NCBI GenBank assembly: GCA_021234155.1
Contig: JAJEKV010000057.1
Location: forward strand, 4,125,821 to 4,189,820
From: Isoetes taiwanensis
Taxonomy: Eukaryota > Streptophyta > Lycopodiopsida > Isoetales > Isoetaceae
Reading direction: 5' to 3'
Length of the DNA stretch: 64,000 bases
Shown here piece by piece: positions 1 to 10,682 of the stretch. A model generated the notes under the pieces. The model was not told the DNA's origin. It was given only the letters and a program-made list of their open reading frames with translations, and searched no databases. Every line of letters begins with the position of its first letter. Position 1 is the first letter of the stretch. The translations under genes and the position numbers were made by a program.

Positions 1-88
1 TCCGCTGAGATTTTATTCCTGTCTCTGCATTTCTACTTGTATTTGACTCTTTGATTGAATAAAGTCTGACGTCCTTCAACAAAAAAAT
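1..88 (+). mobile_element. 3' end of an L1-type LINE (tail only)
   Basis: These bases are the near-identical reverse complement of 44762-44850, which lies just downstream of a LINE zinc-binding-domain ORF on the minus strand. The shared block ends in CCTTCAACAAAAAAA, read here as the poly(A) end of a plus-strand copy whose body lies left of the window. Only a few mismatches separate the copies by eye. Confidence 0.75.
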
Positions 89-1075
89 CATCAGGAGGCA
101 ATAACTTGCAGGTACAGTCCACAACAAAATGGATTGGCAGAAAGAAGAAATAGGACCAATGGATGCAGTAAGATCTATGATTAAAAATAATGGCTGCCAA
201 ATTATCTCTGGGAAGAAGCTCTTTAGACTGCGATTTTAATTCAAAATAAGCTGCAATCTTCAAGTCCTCAGGGTAATATTCTAGAACTAGTGTGGTCTAA
301 TGAAAAGGAACAAGGTGCTGCGCACGGCGGGTTGCTCTCCGTGTCCCGAGGGTGAAGTGGCTTAAATCATACTTCAAAGTCATGTTTTCACAATCAATCA
401 AAATTGCTACTTCAAAACAATACAATACTTGATACTGATTCTTGTTTTGAAAGACCTTCCCCATAGGCCACATGAAGTTTCATTGGACCAAACAATTTGA
501 AATAGCTGTCAGTGGTCCTCTTAGTGCTCCTCCTACTTACATCCTACACAATGCATCCCCAATATTAAAATGAAATCTACTGCAACTATAAATTATATTG
601 TTCCATTAACATCTATTTCAAAAGGCATATGAACAAAATTCAGGGACCTCAAGATCGCTTGGATTGATAGAGACTAGAGATACATTTCACGTGGCATTGG
701 CATCGACATTGTGGAAAAAAGTATGATATTTGCACGTCAGCATTAAATGAGATTTCTTTTGAGTATCAAAATAGGTCAAAACGGAACAATATGAGACAAT
801 TAGTTTTTTACTTCAATATGATGCCTTATATTCTATCACAAATTTGGACATATACTTGATTTTTGTGAAAATTATCCAATAAATAGAGAGCATGCTTGAC
901 AGCTTCCCATCATTGCATACCTTACATGGCCGACCTATTTATTCCATGCACATGTCCTTGGTTTATGGACGTTCCTAAATGGCTAACTAGAACTACACAT
1001 CTTTCCAGATAGGTCTACCAGTTCATGGACAACTAAAAGAGAGAAATCAATGCACATGTGGACGTCTATTGATGA
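89..1075. other. Non-coding stretch with a short shared repeat
   Basis: No coding frame is convincing. Bases about 306-366 match the reverse complement of about 29455-29515. The remainder is AT-rich intergenic sequence in which I see nothing else. Confidence 0.5.
306..366 (+). repeat. Dispersed repeat, partner at 29455-29515
   Basis: The block contains AAGGTGCTGCGCACGG and, further on, GAAGTGGC followed by TAAATCATAC. The same words in the same order occur on the minus strand at about 29455-29515. Similarity fades on both sides. The family is not identified. Confidence 0.6.
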
Positions 1076-1880
1076 CAACATTTTGGATGGGAACTTGTTG
1101 AAGAGGTTTTGAAATGTTATGAGCAAAGGCGACTTGAAGGTGTGCCTCTAAATGCTCTTGTATTGGTGTCCAGCTTGAAAGCTTGTGGCAGCATAGGAGC
1201 GATTGACACGGGTCGAGAAATACACAGCATGATTTCAGAAAATGGATTTGAGAAGGATCTTTTTATTGCAACCATAGTGGTCAATATGTATGCAAAATAT
1301 GGGTCCCTTGCAGAGTCACATGCAGTCTTTGATAAACTCACAATTAAGGATGTTGCCTTGTGGAATGCCATGATAAGAGGATATGGCATAAATCATGAGG
1401 TTGAAATGGCCATGCAATGTTTTGATGACATGCACATTTCTGACATTGAGCCAGGTGTTGTTACGTTCGTTTGTATTCTAACTGCCTATAGCCGTGCTAG
1501 TTTAGTAAGTAAAGGTTTGCAGTATATGAAGTTGATGAACATTTATTGCGGGTATGCATCGACAATGGATCACTACAGTTGCATGGTAGATCTTCTGGAT
1601 AGATCAGGATATTTGCATGAAGCATGTCAATTGCTTGATAATGCACCATGTTCTCCATCAATAGAAGCATGGACGATTTTGCTGAGTGCCTGCAAAACTT
1701 ATGGTGAAACTAGCTTGGGACTTAGATGCTTCCAAAGCCTCATGGAGGTAAATCTAGAACATGTCGATTCTTATACATTAATGTCAGACATCCTTTTGAG
1801 TTAAGCTGGATATTACAAGCAAATTTATAGTTGGCAACCACTTGGAGATCTTGGAAGTGCTAGAAAACTTTTAACTCTGC
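1076..1880 (+). pseudogene. PPR protein fragment (PLS class), decayed
   Basis: The open frame from about 1076 to 1804 has no ATG at its start (an in-frame stop lies at 1073-1075). It reads as pentatricopeptide-repeat protein: SSLKACGSIGAIDTGREIHS, then NMYAKYGSLAESHAVFD, then DVALWNAMIRGYG, and the pre-E segment DHYSCMVDLLDRSGYLHEA followed by WTILLSACKTYGETSLG. In intact family members the E motif follows. Here it is cut by TAA at 1802-1804 after YTLMSDILLS, while AGYYKQ continues in the same frame, so the stop is a point lesion in a longer ancestral gene. Family members act in mitochondria or plastids as sequence-specific RNA-binding editing or processing factors. The N-terminal half and targeting peptide are missing, so this is a dead fragment. 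Confidence 0.8.
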
Positions 1881-2578
1881 AACTCACGTTTCTCATAACT
1901 TGGAATGCAACAAGGTAAGAACACAGATTCAGTGGAGATCCACAGCTCAAATTTGCTTTGTATAGTTTTTTAAGACCTCAGTTTAGGGGCATTTCAATCA
2001 TTTCAGCAAAAAGTAGGGGTGTTTTGAAATTTTCCCTTATTTTACAGGTTAGCTTGACTATGATGTTTTGAATTTGAATAGTTTAATCCTATACTGCGTC
2101 AGACTTTAGGGAAAGCATTTCTGTAACAAAATTTGGGCGAACTTGGATTGTGATTTAGAAACATAAAGACTTACAGAAAACTAGGCATGTAACGGCTTTA
2201 CAGCAGTTGTATTCAGAAACCTAGGTAATGTATGGTGCAGGAAATCAATTATAGAAATTATCATGAGTATTAAATTAGCACATGGGAATTAGTACCAATA
2301 GACACGTTTCATTTGTATTATGTGCAAAAGATTGTAACCACTGGCACTTTAAAAGACTTCACTTACAAATAAATGAGAAACAGACTAAACATTCAAATTC
2401 TAGGATAATGCATATCAGAGCTTTGCACTTGATTTTGAAGAACGACCAGCAATATACCGCTACATCTCCAAAAATGCCCCAGGTTGCATTCCAGCATAAT
2501 ATTTATGCACTCTTTCCTATAAAATGAGAAAAGTTAGTCCATTGTAAAAGGCATGACAATTTGTCTAAAAAATCAAAT

Positions 2579-2581
<3 letters not shown>
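1881..2581. other. Intergenic sequence
   Basis: AT-rich sequence between the PPR fragment and the LINE poly(A). It may include former PPR 3' flank. I see no gene, RNA or repeat structure that I can support. Confidence 0.4.
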
Positions 2582-2619
<38 letters not shown>

Positions 2620-2971
2620 AAGGAACGAGATGATTTTTTCATTAATTAAGGAAAAACATACAAAATCCTGTTAAGTCCCATATAGGCTTAACAAGGCACA
2701 ATATGATAGTAGGTGACAATGTATTTATCCACACAAATGTTTATAGAAGTATCCAGCCAAAATAAGCTTGATGATATGAAGATTCTTCACAGCAACCGAT
2801 GTATCAAAATAGATAGCCACAGCAACAGATGTATCAAAATAGGTAGCCACTTTTGTAAGAATTCACATAGAAGACCCGAGCACCTTGTTGAGTAGGAAAA
2901 AGAGATGCATCCCTGTATTGCCCTTTTGTTGTCATTACTAAAACCTGCACATACAAACAGAAATATTGCAA

Positions 2972-3520
2972 TCATAAGGAGGCCAAAGTGCTGACTTTTC
3001 CTAAGATCCTTGTTGATGGAATGGTAGGGATAATGGGGCAATTGGGATCATCAGACTGGAAGAGGATATTGAAGCGGGTTGTGAAGTTGCTAGTTGTATC
3101 CAAAGTGTATGAGTATTCCTTCCACAACTGGTCTCTGATCAGTCTATAGTAATCCTGTTGTACCATGAGCAGAATAAGATTACCATAAGCATCAGCTAGC
3201 ATCCTGTGTGTATAGTATAGCTCTCTGTATCTCAAGAATTGCCTTTCTGTAAATTCATGATGATGCTTTTCCATGAACCAAAATAAGTAGACTGTTTGCA
3301 TCACTTCTCTTGAGAAGATTGAAGCCCATAACCTTTCCGATTTTGTCCTAATCTCCTCATCATCTATTATCTGCTTACGTGTCCAATGATTATGTGGAGG
3401 ATAGCAGACTTGATGCTCATGCATTCTGTGATCACCATATCTGGCCACTTCATTTCTCAAAGAGGCCCCATCCCTGCTGACAAAGTATCTGTTTGTATGT
3501 GGACCTCTGCACAACTCCAT
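2972..3520 (-). CDS. Unidentified 182-codon ORF in LINE 3' region
   Basis: An uninterrupted frame lies between the stop of the LINE polymerase (3541) and the poly(A), on the same strand, starting 20 bases downstream. The protein begins MELCRGPHTNRYFVSRDG. It is rich in aromatic and charged residues, with EVMQTVYLFWFMEKHHHEF and RQFLRYRELYYTHRMLADAY in the middle. I do not recognise a family, and I see no RNase H pattern, Cys/His knuckle or transmembrane segment. It could be a genuine extra LINE ORF, a host exon carried by 3' transduction, or chance. A 549-base open frame in AT-rich non-coding DNA is uncommon. Confidence 0.45.
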   Translation of the reverse strand: MELCRGPHTNRYFVSRDGASLRNEVARYGDHRMHEHQVCYPPHNHWTRKQIIDDEEIRTKSERLWASIFSREVMQTVYLFWFMEKHHHEFTERQFLRYRELYYTHRMLADAYGNLILLMVQQDYYRLIRDQLWKEYSYTLDTTSNFTTRFNILFQSDDPNCPIIPTIPSTRILGKVSTLASL

Positions 3521-3540
3521 GTATCCTAAGCAGAAAAAAC

Positions 3541-5193
3541 TCAGTTAGCATTTCTAAATGTGAGCCTGGAAATGAACAAGAGATGATACCCCACAAATTC
3601 ACCAATTTGATCCCAACACCTGTCATAATTGTCAGCAAGTAATTTCCTATGTGCAGTAGCACAAAGCTCAATGTCATACTTAATATGCAATTTGATCCAT
3701 GTAATAGAAAACCTTTTTTTGCCATATAAACATCTATTTCTGGATTTCCAGATATTCCATAGGCATAAATAGACAATAGTATTTTTGTAAGTGTCTTCTC
3801 CTTGTAAGAGATTTATTATAGTAGATCTATCAATGTTACCAAAATATCTATTGATCCAAGACCATAAGGAATCCAACTTAGAACAGAAAAAGATGTGCTC
3901 AAAATCCTCAACATTATTACAATTTAGAGGGCAATTGGGAGACACATTAGGATTCCTGCTGTTAATAACCTGAAGGCAAGGAACACTTTTGTTTGCAATG
4001 AGCCAAATGAAGAAGGAAACCTTTTTTGCAACATAAGAATTCCAAACATTTTTTATAATGAAATTGGTGGCAGTAGGATCAATTCCCCAAACACTGGAAG
4101 ACTTGGGAGGATGAGGACTCTGATGAAGGAAATTATATACATCCTTTACCTTATAGCACTTCTTCTTATTTAAACACCAATCCAAATTATTATGCAGGAT
4201 CTGATTAATATTGGAATTTCCCACAATGTTCCTGATGTGCTTGTAAATTTTTTTATCAGTTTGAGAACCCCTAATAGTATATTTGAGATTAGACCAGGTT
4301 ACCCATCTGTTATTCTGCCACAGATCTCCCAGATTAATAATACCATAAGAACTCCACTTTTTGTAAGTTTGAGGGTGTTTAAGAGCAAGCACATGGTTTG
4401 GATGATCTTTAAAAGTAGGAGACCAAAAGATGGACATGGAAGAATGAAAACTTATATCCTGCTCATATTTGAATGCCGAGAAAATATTATTCCAAGCCTT
4501 CACAATATTTCTCATAAGAGGAGACATGTTTGCTGCCAAGGAGACTTCACAGAAGGCAGAATTCGGCAGCTCATGAGGGACTGATGGGTGACCCATAGGA
4601 GAGCTCTCCTTTAGCCAATATCTTATGAATTTGGAAGCAGCACTATTAGATCCACTGAGGGCTTTCCAAACAAACTTACCAGCGAGAGCTTGAGCTTGTT
4701 TATGGATGTTTTTACATGCTAGACCACCCTCTTTCTTCCTCATGGTGATTGTATTCCAATTGACTAAGTTATTACCATTCCAGATAAAATTTCTTATGAT
4801 CTTCTCAATCTGTTTATAGACACAGGCAGGAGCCACAAGAGCAGTGGAGAAATAAATGTGGGAGCTGGTGAGGACTTGATTAGCAATTACCACTCGACCA
4901 TCCAGAGATAGAGAATTTCTATATGTATGAAGTTTAGCTCTGATTTTCTCAACAATAGGAGACCACAGACCAGAAAGATTTGAATTTAAAGATAAAGGCA
5001 TTCCCAAAAGTTTGGTGACTTCAGAGGTTTTAATAACTTTAATCCCAGGCACATTAGTGTCATTATCACCAATAATAACACACTTAGATAAATTAAGGTC
5101 CACACCTGAGGCTGCACTAAATTGGTTCAAGATATCCATAAAAAGATTGATATTATCATCCTTATTTTCGAGGCGCGAAAGTGTCATCAGCAT
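3541..5193 (-). CDS. LINE RT thumb and zinc-binding domain (frameshifted from RT)
   Basis: This is the C-terminal continuation of the reverse transcriptase in another frame. It starts with ENKDDNINLFMDILNQF, the segment that normally follows YADD. It has the thumb stretch SLDGRVVIANQVLTSSHIYF and then NWNTITMRKKEGGLACKN. It ends with the RT zinc-binding domain: VAKKVSFFIWLIANKSVPCL, a Cys/His cluster in SPNCPLNCNNVEDFEHIFFC, and WNIWKSRNRCLYG. These are hallmarks of plant L1-clade LINEs. About 550 codons are uninterrupted, so the only visible break in the polymerase is the frameshift to the preceding frame. Confidence 0.85.
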   Translation of the reverse strand: MLMTLSRLENKDDNINLFMDILNQFSAASGVDLNLSKCVIIGDNDTNVPGIKVIKTSEVTKLLGMPLSLNSNLSGLWSPIVEKIRAKLHTYRNSLSLDGRVVIANQVLTSSHIYFSTALVAPACVYKQIEKIIRNFIWNGNNLVNWNTITMRKKEGGLACKNIHKQAQALAGKFVWKALSGSNSAASKFIRYWLKESSPMGHPSVPHELPNSAFCEVSLAANMSPLMRNIVKAWNNIFSAFKYEQDISFHSSMSIFWSPTFKDHPNHVLALKHPQTYKKWSSYGIINLGDLWQNNRWVTWSNLKYTIRGSQTDKKIYKHIRNIVGNSNINQILHNNLDWCLNKKKCYKVKDVYNFLHQSPHPPKSSSVWGIDPTATNFIIKNVWNSYVAKKVSFFIWLIANKSVPCLQVINSRNPNVSPNCPLNCNNVEDFEHIFFCSKLDSLWSWINRYFGNIDRSTIINLLQGEDTYKNTIVYLCLWNIWKSRNRCLYGKKRFSITWIKLHIKYDIELCATAHRKLLADNYDRCWDQIGEFVGYHLLFISRLTFRNAN

Positions 5194-6391
5194 ATTGGTG
5201 AATGCAAATAGAATCAGTGGATTTTGGAAGCTTTAGCCCAGTCAAATTTCCAACATTTTGATGATGCATGACAGCTTTAGTCAGCAACTCAGCCACCACA
5301 ATAAATAGATAGGGAGCCAGAGGACAACCTTGCCTGACCCCCCTTTCCAAAGGGAAAAAAGGACTAGGTGAACCATTAATTAAAATTGCTGAACTTGATC
5401 TAAGATTCAGACCATTGATTAACTGGATGACTTTATCATGAAAACCGAGTTTTTTCATAGCATATTCAATGAAATCCCATCTAATGTTATCAAAGGCTCT
5501 TTTAAAATCTAACTTAAGGAGAACACAGTTTTGATTCGAGATTTTATTCCAATGCAACCCTTCCATAGCAGCAATATAATTTTCAAGAATAAACCTATTA
5601 GGGAGAAAAGCACTCTGATTTCCACTGATACAGTTCTGAAGATAATCTTTGATTCTTGAGGCAATAATTTTGGCACAGATCTTATAGGTGGTATTGGTTA
5701 AAGATATTGGTCTCCAGTCAGAAAACTCAGTAGGCTTATCCACTTTAGGGATTAAAGAGATAAATCCACTAGCTATAGAAGGATGCAGATGCTTAGCTTC
5801 CCAAAAGCCTCTTATGAAATGCATGAAGTCATATTGGATTAAATCCCAAAATTCTAAGAAGAATTCTGGAGGAAATCCATCAGGACCAGGAGATTTACCA
5901 TGTTTAAAGCTTTTAAGAATTGATAGAACTTCCTCAGGGCTAGGAACATCTGAAAGGGTAATATCCATTTGATTGTGATCATTTGGAATAATGGAGTCAA
6001 TCAAATCAGTGAATTTCTTGGCATTATTGTCCATAGAAATATCAGAAATTATACTTTTTGAAAACAGATCAGAATATTTAGAATGGAAATAATTGGAGAT
6101 CTGACAGGGATTATTCAAAACCAGACCAGAATCATTGCTAATTTCATTGATAGAGCTCTTATTTTGTCTTGCCTTGGCAATTCTAAAGAAAAAGTTCGTG
6201 CTACCAGAGTCCATGTCATTTGTGTATTTAATTTTTGATCTGATTGCTGCCCCTTTGGCCTCAAATTCCTCAATACTCCTAATCTTTATTTCAAGACTTT
6301 CCTCTCGGAGATGTAAAGAAGAGTTGAATGGATCCTCACTTAAAGCCAACCTCACATCTCTCATAAGAGTATTTTCACACAGAAATTAATT
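5162..6391 (-). CDS. LINE reverse transcriptase, fingers-palm part
   Basis: RNA-dependent DNA polymerase that copies LINE RNA at a nicked chromosomal site. The frame shows the expected order of motifs: SPGPDGFPPEFF, GFISLIPKVDKP, DWRPISL, motif A LKLDFKRAFDNIRWDF with the first catalytic Asp, motif B GVRQGCPLAPYLF and motif C QYADDT with the Asp pair. It stops eight codons after YADD, where the frame changes. The downstream frame (3541-5193) continues the same protein, so one small indel near 5165-5190 separates them. The upstream limit is an in-frame stop near 6392 and no endonuclease domain is present. No autonomous activity is expected. Confidence 0.85.
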
Positions 6392-6764
6392 CATCTATTT
6401 GAGAAGTCATTTGGTCAGTGCATTAGTCAAATGCTAACTTCTACCTCAAGCACTTTCTTTTGATAAGGCATGAACAGCCAAAAGATTCTTAATATGGCAG
6501 CACCTGAGGTCATCAAGCATGCCCAAGAGTAACAAACTTGCAAGATGAACATAGGCTCTTGGAAGATGCTGAACGGACATATCAAGGGACGCGTAAAATT
6601 TAATGTCGACATTTGCCATCTACATAACAATATTTAACAGATGATTACCTGCTGTACAAACATGTGCTGTTCCAGGAAACATGTGTTGATTTGAGGGATG
6701 ACGAAAATTAAGAAGTGATTAACTAGTTTGACATTGTCATAAAAACTTACTTTCTCAAGTTTAA
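6392..6764. other. Intergenic sequence
   Basis: Left flank between the LINE and the GC-rich island. No supported feature. Confidence 0.4.
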
Positions 6765-7492
6765 GGGTGTGACGCTCCCTGAATATATACGACCCCCGGT
6801 CGTATACATACGAAGACTTCCCCCTCCCATGGCGACCATCTCGCCACGAGCAGGGCCCTCCATCTAACCCGGGCCGTCTACGTAGAGACGCTCAGGTGAA
6901 GGACACGGAGGGGTCATTCGGCCCACGCCTTCGATGGGCGCCTACGTCGCGGAAGCATGAATACAAGGGTTAGCACACAACATAAATCATATATATTTAG
7001 CCACCACGAAGGGTGGCGCATCCATCCAAACATTAACAACAAAGAATATGCATCTAAACTAAGAAAACGCCCAAAACCCAGGTTCTACCCCGCTCGGACT
7101 AGGTGGGGGCGGCCGTGGTTGGGTCTCGGAGATCGGCAGACCCGAATCTTGGCATGGCGTTGGCGGCATAGAACATCGGCTAGGGTTGTCCACTCCATCC
7201 GCCCCTCCTGTACACTTTGCGGATGGGTTTATTCACGCTATGATTTAAGCTATAGCCTTCCCTTGACGACTCAAGGTATCACCCTTTGAGCCTACTCGGG
7301 TTCATGACACCTGGTCCGATGAGGCAGGTCGGGGAAGCGTCCCCTTCCAGGATCACAGTGGTTCCATGGGTGAGCTAGAGAATACGTGCAGCGTCGGCAC
7401 CCCATCCGTGCAGACTTACTCACCCTAATTCTACTCAAAGTGCATGGTGCCCCATGAATGTCACACCACTACACCTGGGGAGTGTCGGACCC
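6765..7492. mobile_element. GC-rich island with imperfect terminal inverted repeats
   Basis: This segment is clearly richer in G+C than its surroundings. It opens with GGGTGTGACGCTCCC (6765-6779), and its right edge at about 7478-7492 reads, in reverse complement, GGGTCCGACACTCCC, a 12 of 15 match. No target-site duplication is evident and no frame encodes a recognisable transposase. It may be a non-autonomous transposon or a slice of an LTR element; the boundaries are tentative. Confidence 0.35.
6786..6806. repeat. Perfect inverted repeat, 9 bp arms
   Basis: TATACGACC at 6786-6794 is followed by a CCC spacer and then GGTCGTATA at 6798-6806, a perfect short hairpin just inside the left edge of the GC-rich island. 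Confidence 0.85.
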
Positions 7493-8269
7493 ATACCCGC
7501 CCTCTCGTGGCCCGGGCTATCGGGCCCTAGCCCTTTGTGAAAGTTGTTTTGGATTTTTGTAGCGATCTTTTTGGTTGGATCTTCCGATTAGGCGGTTTTT
7601 TCCCTCCTCTTGCTCTTTCTTGCTAGCGAAAAGATTTAGGGATGCTTTCTTGGAAGGAGCGAGTAAGTTCTAGATCATAATTCTCTGATTTTAAAAGCAG
7701 GATGTAAGACTTATTTGAGATTGCCAAGCTAGGGATCTAATTGTGTCCAGGAAGATGCTTCCATATCAAGACCAGATATTATAAACCAAACTTTAGAGGG
7801 GAGTTTTGGTGGCTGGGCGTGTCTAGCTTATTATTAATTAGGTTTTGGCGCATCCAGGCAATCGCGGCATCTCCTTTTAATCTCACATTTGGTAGTAAAG
7901 TTGCAGAATTTTATCATAGTTTGAAGCATATTGGCTTCTCTGAGCAGTGCGGGAGATTTTTCAGGTTACTCTTCGTCTCTTTTCTCTTCATTTCTAATTC
8001 TGCAAGAGGTTTTTTGGAGCATTCAGAATTGTCTGCAGTTTATGGAAAATGGGAATTTGACTCCTGTAGTATTCTATTTAACTGAGAAGATGTTGATACT
8101 GTAGTATTAGTTAGATAGAAGAAGAAGTTGAGAGAGACTCATGAGTATTGTAACTGCAGATATAACTCAGATCCATGGGGGATCCTATACACTTAAATTA
8201 TATCTGATCCATGAGGGATCTTTGTATTGTAATTCTTCCAATCTGATCAATACAAAAAGTTCTTACCTT
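7493..8269. other. Intergenic sequence, possible transposon remnant
   Basis: No convincing coding frame. The part just before the A-run at 8270 repeats the words GATCCATG and GGGATC and could be the 3' end of a retroposed transcript or an LTR. I cannot assign it. Confidence 0.3.
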
Positions 8270-8295
8270 CAAAAAAAAAAAAAAAAAAAAAAAAA
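8270..8295 (+). repeat. A-tract of about 26 bases
   Basis: A pure A run following ordinary AT-rich DNA. It could be the poly(A) of a plus-strand retroposed sequence lying to its left or a mononucleotide microsatellite. Confidence 0.6.
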
Positions 8296-9385
8296 GGTCT
8301 CTTCTTCTATATCATTTTTCTCCTCATTCAAAAGGTTGATGATAAGCATATTTCTTCTCAGGTGGTACTTCAAGAAATTCGTAAGAAGTTGTATAATTGC
8401 TTTCAGATCTCCAATTGGCCTGATCGTATTAAATTTCCAATATGGAGTGATCATCTAAAAGTGATTGATGCTTCTGGGATTTAGAGGTTGATGATATATA
8501 CAACCCGACATTGAGCTCGAGCCCCAGCAAGCTGAGGAACTTGCATGGGAGCATGATATCACAATGCAAGCTGATAGGGCATGGGTTTGTGGTGAGCTGT
8601 GTGGACAGAAGGTAAATGTGGATCATGAGAATTCAATGTAGACTTTTCTCTCTTCATGATGGCGCAAGAGAATTCACAATCCGGCTTACCACAATTTTAC
8701 TTCATGATGATGATGGGTCCTGATTTTGCAGAGTCTATGCCAAATTGTGCCACTTCTATTTTATCTTTATCTTTGCAGACAATGGCATTGCTTTGAATAT
8801 GGCAATAAATAGGCCCTTGGTAAATCAAGGCCGATAATCAGAAAAAAGGGGAATCATCTTCCCTCTCAACTCTATGCACGCCTTCTTAATTTTTTTGCTT
8901 ATGAAGATTTAGTTATGCAGAGCTCTTTGGACTGAATTATGCAAGATGATAGATGTTTGCACCTGTTATAAATGCTATGTTATACATTGAAGTGCCATAG
9001 AGGTAAGTCCCAGGTAAATGAAAAAATGAGCAGACCTTTCATTTTTTCACGTCTCTTGATGTTTTAGGTTTAACCATGACTATTCTTTTCTGGCTATGGA
9101 GGGTCCATACAGAGTTTCCTAGCCACATTTCATGTTCGAGTAAAAGATGCCAAAATGTCTTAATGACTTTGTCGTTGATGGCTAGAGTGCAAGTTCCTTC
9201 AATTGGATATGGCATGCCCTATCTTCTTCACTCATTCAGAGGCACATCGGTTCTTGCTCCGCACAATAACGGTCATAGTAAGAGAAGAATACGTATATGA
9301 TGTTTAAAACTTTAGAAAAGTTATTATTCTTCTATTTTATTATTCATCTATATATGTTGCAATTTAGGTATTTAAGCAGAGGACT
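8296..9385. other. Intergenic sequence
   Basis: No coding, RNA or repeat feature that I can support. The short open frames here show no codon or motif signal. Confidence 0.4.
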
Positions 9386-9680
9386 TTTTTTTTTTAAGGA
9401 TGAACAAAAGGATTATTAATCAACAAGAATAAGTACAAAATGAATATTTCTCATCTAGTAACAAGAGGGTGTCGTTGGAACATGAGCTTGTGACACAATA
9501 TACTTACTTCATACTAGATAAGTAAAAGGATATACGACTTTGCTTAAGGATCTAACTGCCTTGGATTTGTAACAGAGTCAAATCAGATGTGTTGGAATCT
9601 CAGGAGAGTTTGAAGATGTATCATGGGCCTGCAACAAGGTAGTATTATATTCAGCCAAATCAGAGGTCTGACTGAGTCTG
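9386..9680 (-). mobile_element. 3' end of a retroelement shared with 51143-51430
   Basis: Read on the minus strand, this ends in an A-rich tail (T-run near 9388-9400). Over nearly 300 bases it matches 51143-51430, including the words TACAAAATGAATAT, ACTAGATAAGTAAAAGG and GAGAGTTTGAAGA. The longer copy carries an unidentified open frame that this one lacks, so this is a 5'-truncated insertion. Confidence 0.7.
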
Positions 9681-10403
9681 ATTTGTTTCGGGCTTTCGAA
9701 GTTGTAGCATCAGTTTCTCCCAAAGGAATACCATCGTCAGTTTTGTACATCCCATCTTAGAGGTGTGCAATTATCATATCAATTAGTTTGCTTTTAAAAT
9801 GTTTGTAATAATGATTTAAGTTGGAAAATGTGCACATAGGCTTCGCTATAAACTTTCTGGCCGTTATCAGCCTTGAGCACCTGTGGCTGCAAAACCTGTC
9901 ATGTGCCCTGTCCTATGACTGCAAATCATTTAATTTCCTTGCAGCTCAGCTGCATCATAGAGAAGATAAGATAATATGAATTTTTACGTAGAATCTACGA
10001 AGAAAAATCAAGCTTAGGTCATAGGTAGATCTTTTGGAATGGCAAAAATTTTTATTTTGTATATTTATCTTTTTGCATATTTGCTTACGTGTCTTTTTTC
10101 CTTGGTGTTTAGAAAGTGGCATGTTTGTAAGACTTTTAAGTTTCATGGATGCTTTGTATTAAACTCCATGTTTTGTATTTTAGAACTATAAAATCACGAT
10201 TGCAAATTTTCTGGCATTCTGCATGTAGAAGAATCTTATGGATTTTCCAAGGTGTTTTATTTGCATGTTGCATGTCTGGTACAAGAGTTTTGTATGTTTC
10301 TCCTAGGCCAGATTTTATATTACATATATTACTGGACTATCATCATTGTTTATTAGCTTCCCTTGGACAAGTAAAAAATGTGGCAAATAGTAGATTCATA
10401 TTG
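9681..10403. other. Left flank of the tandem duplication
   Basis: Single-copy sequence within the window up to the start of block A. No gene or repeat is supported. Confidence 0.4.
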
Positions 10404-10619
10404 AAGAAAGGACGAGAAGAATTGCTTTGAGTGCCCCTATAGAACCTACTGCATTTCATCATGCATGCTTTAGAATTCTATATGAGCTTTCTTTTTGCTG
10501 CAACCTCAATAGTAGGTACATGTATTGTGTTTTTCTTTTCTATTGGAAGGATGGTTTGTCCACTACCAAGTTTAGAACCTCATGTCCCATACATTGAATA
10601 AATTACTTTTACGATGGCA

Positions 10620-10682
10620 TTAGAACAGAACAGAACAGAACATAACATAACATAACATAACAGAACAAAATAGAATAGAATA
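10620..10682. repeat. Pentanucleotide microsatellite in block A
   Basis: Runs of AGAAC, then ATAAC, then AATAG/AGAAT units. The copy in A' (16039-16102) differs in unit number, as expected from replication slippage after the duplication. Confidence 0.8.

Larger units (their letters stand above)
2582..6391 (-). mobile_element. 5'-truncated L1-type LINE with long poly(A)
   Basis: Read on the minus strand, the element runs from an RT frame (starting near 6391), through a zinc-binding C-terminal frame and a third ORF, to an A-tract of about 37 bases (T-run at 2582-2618). The endonuclease and ORF1 that should precede the RT are absent, which is the usual result of incomplete target-primed reverse transcription. 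A target-site duplication was sought by eye and not found. The long pure A-tail and nearly intact RT suggest a fairly young insertion. Confidence 0.85.

Noticed and set aside
2582-6440. Target-site duplication for the large LINE
   Set aside because: Flanks share only weak words such as TCAAAT; nothing exact enough to claim.
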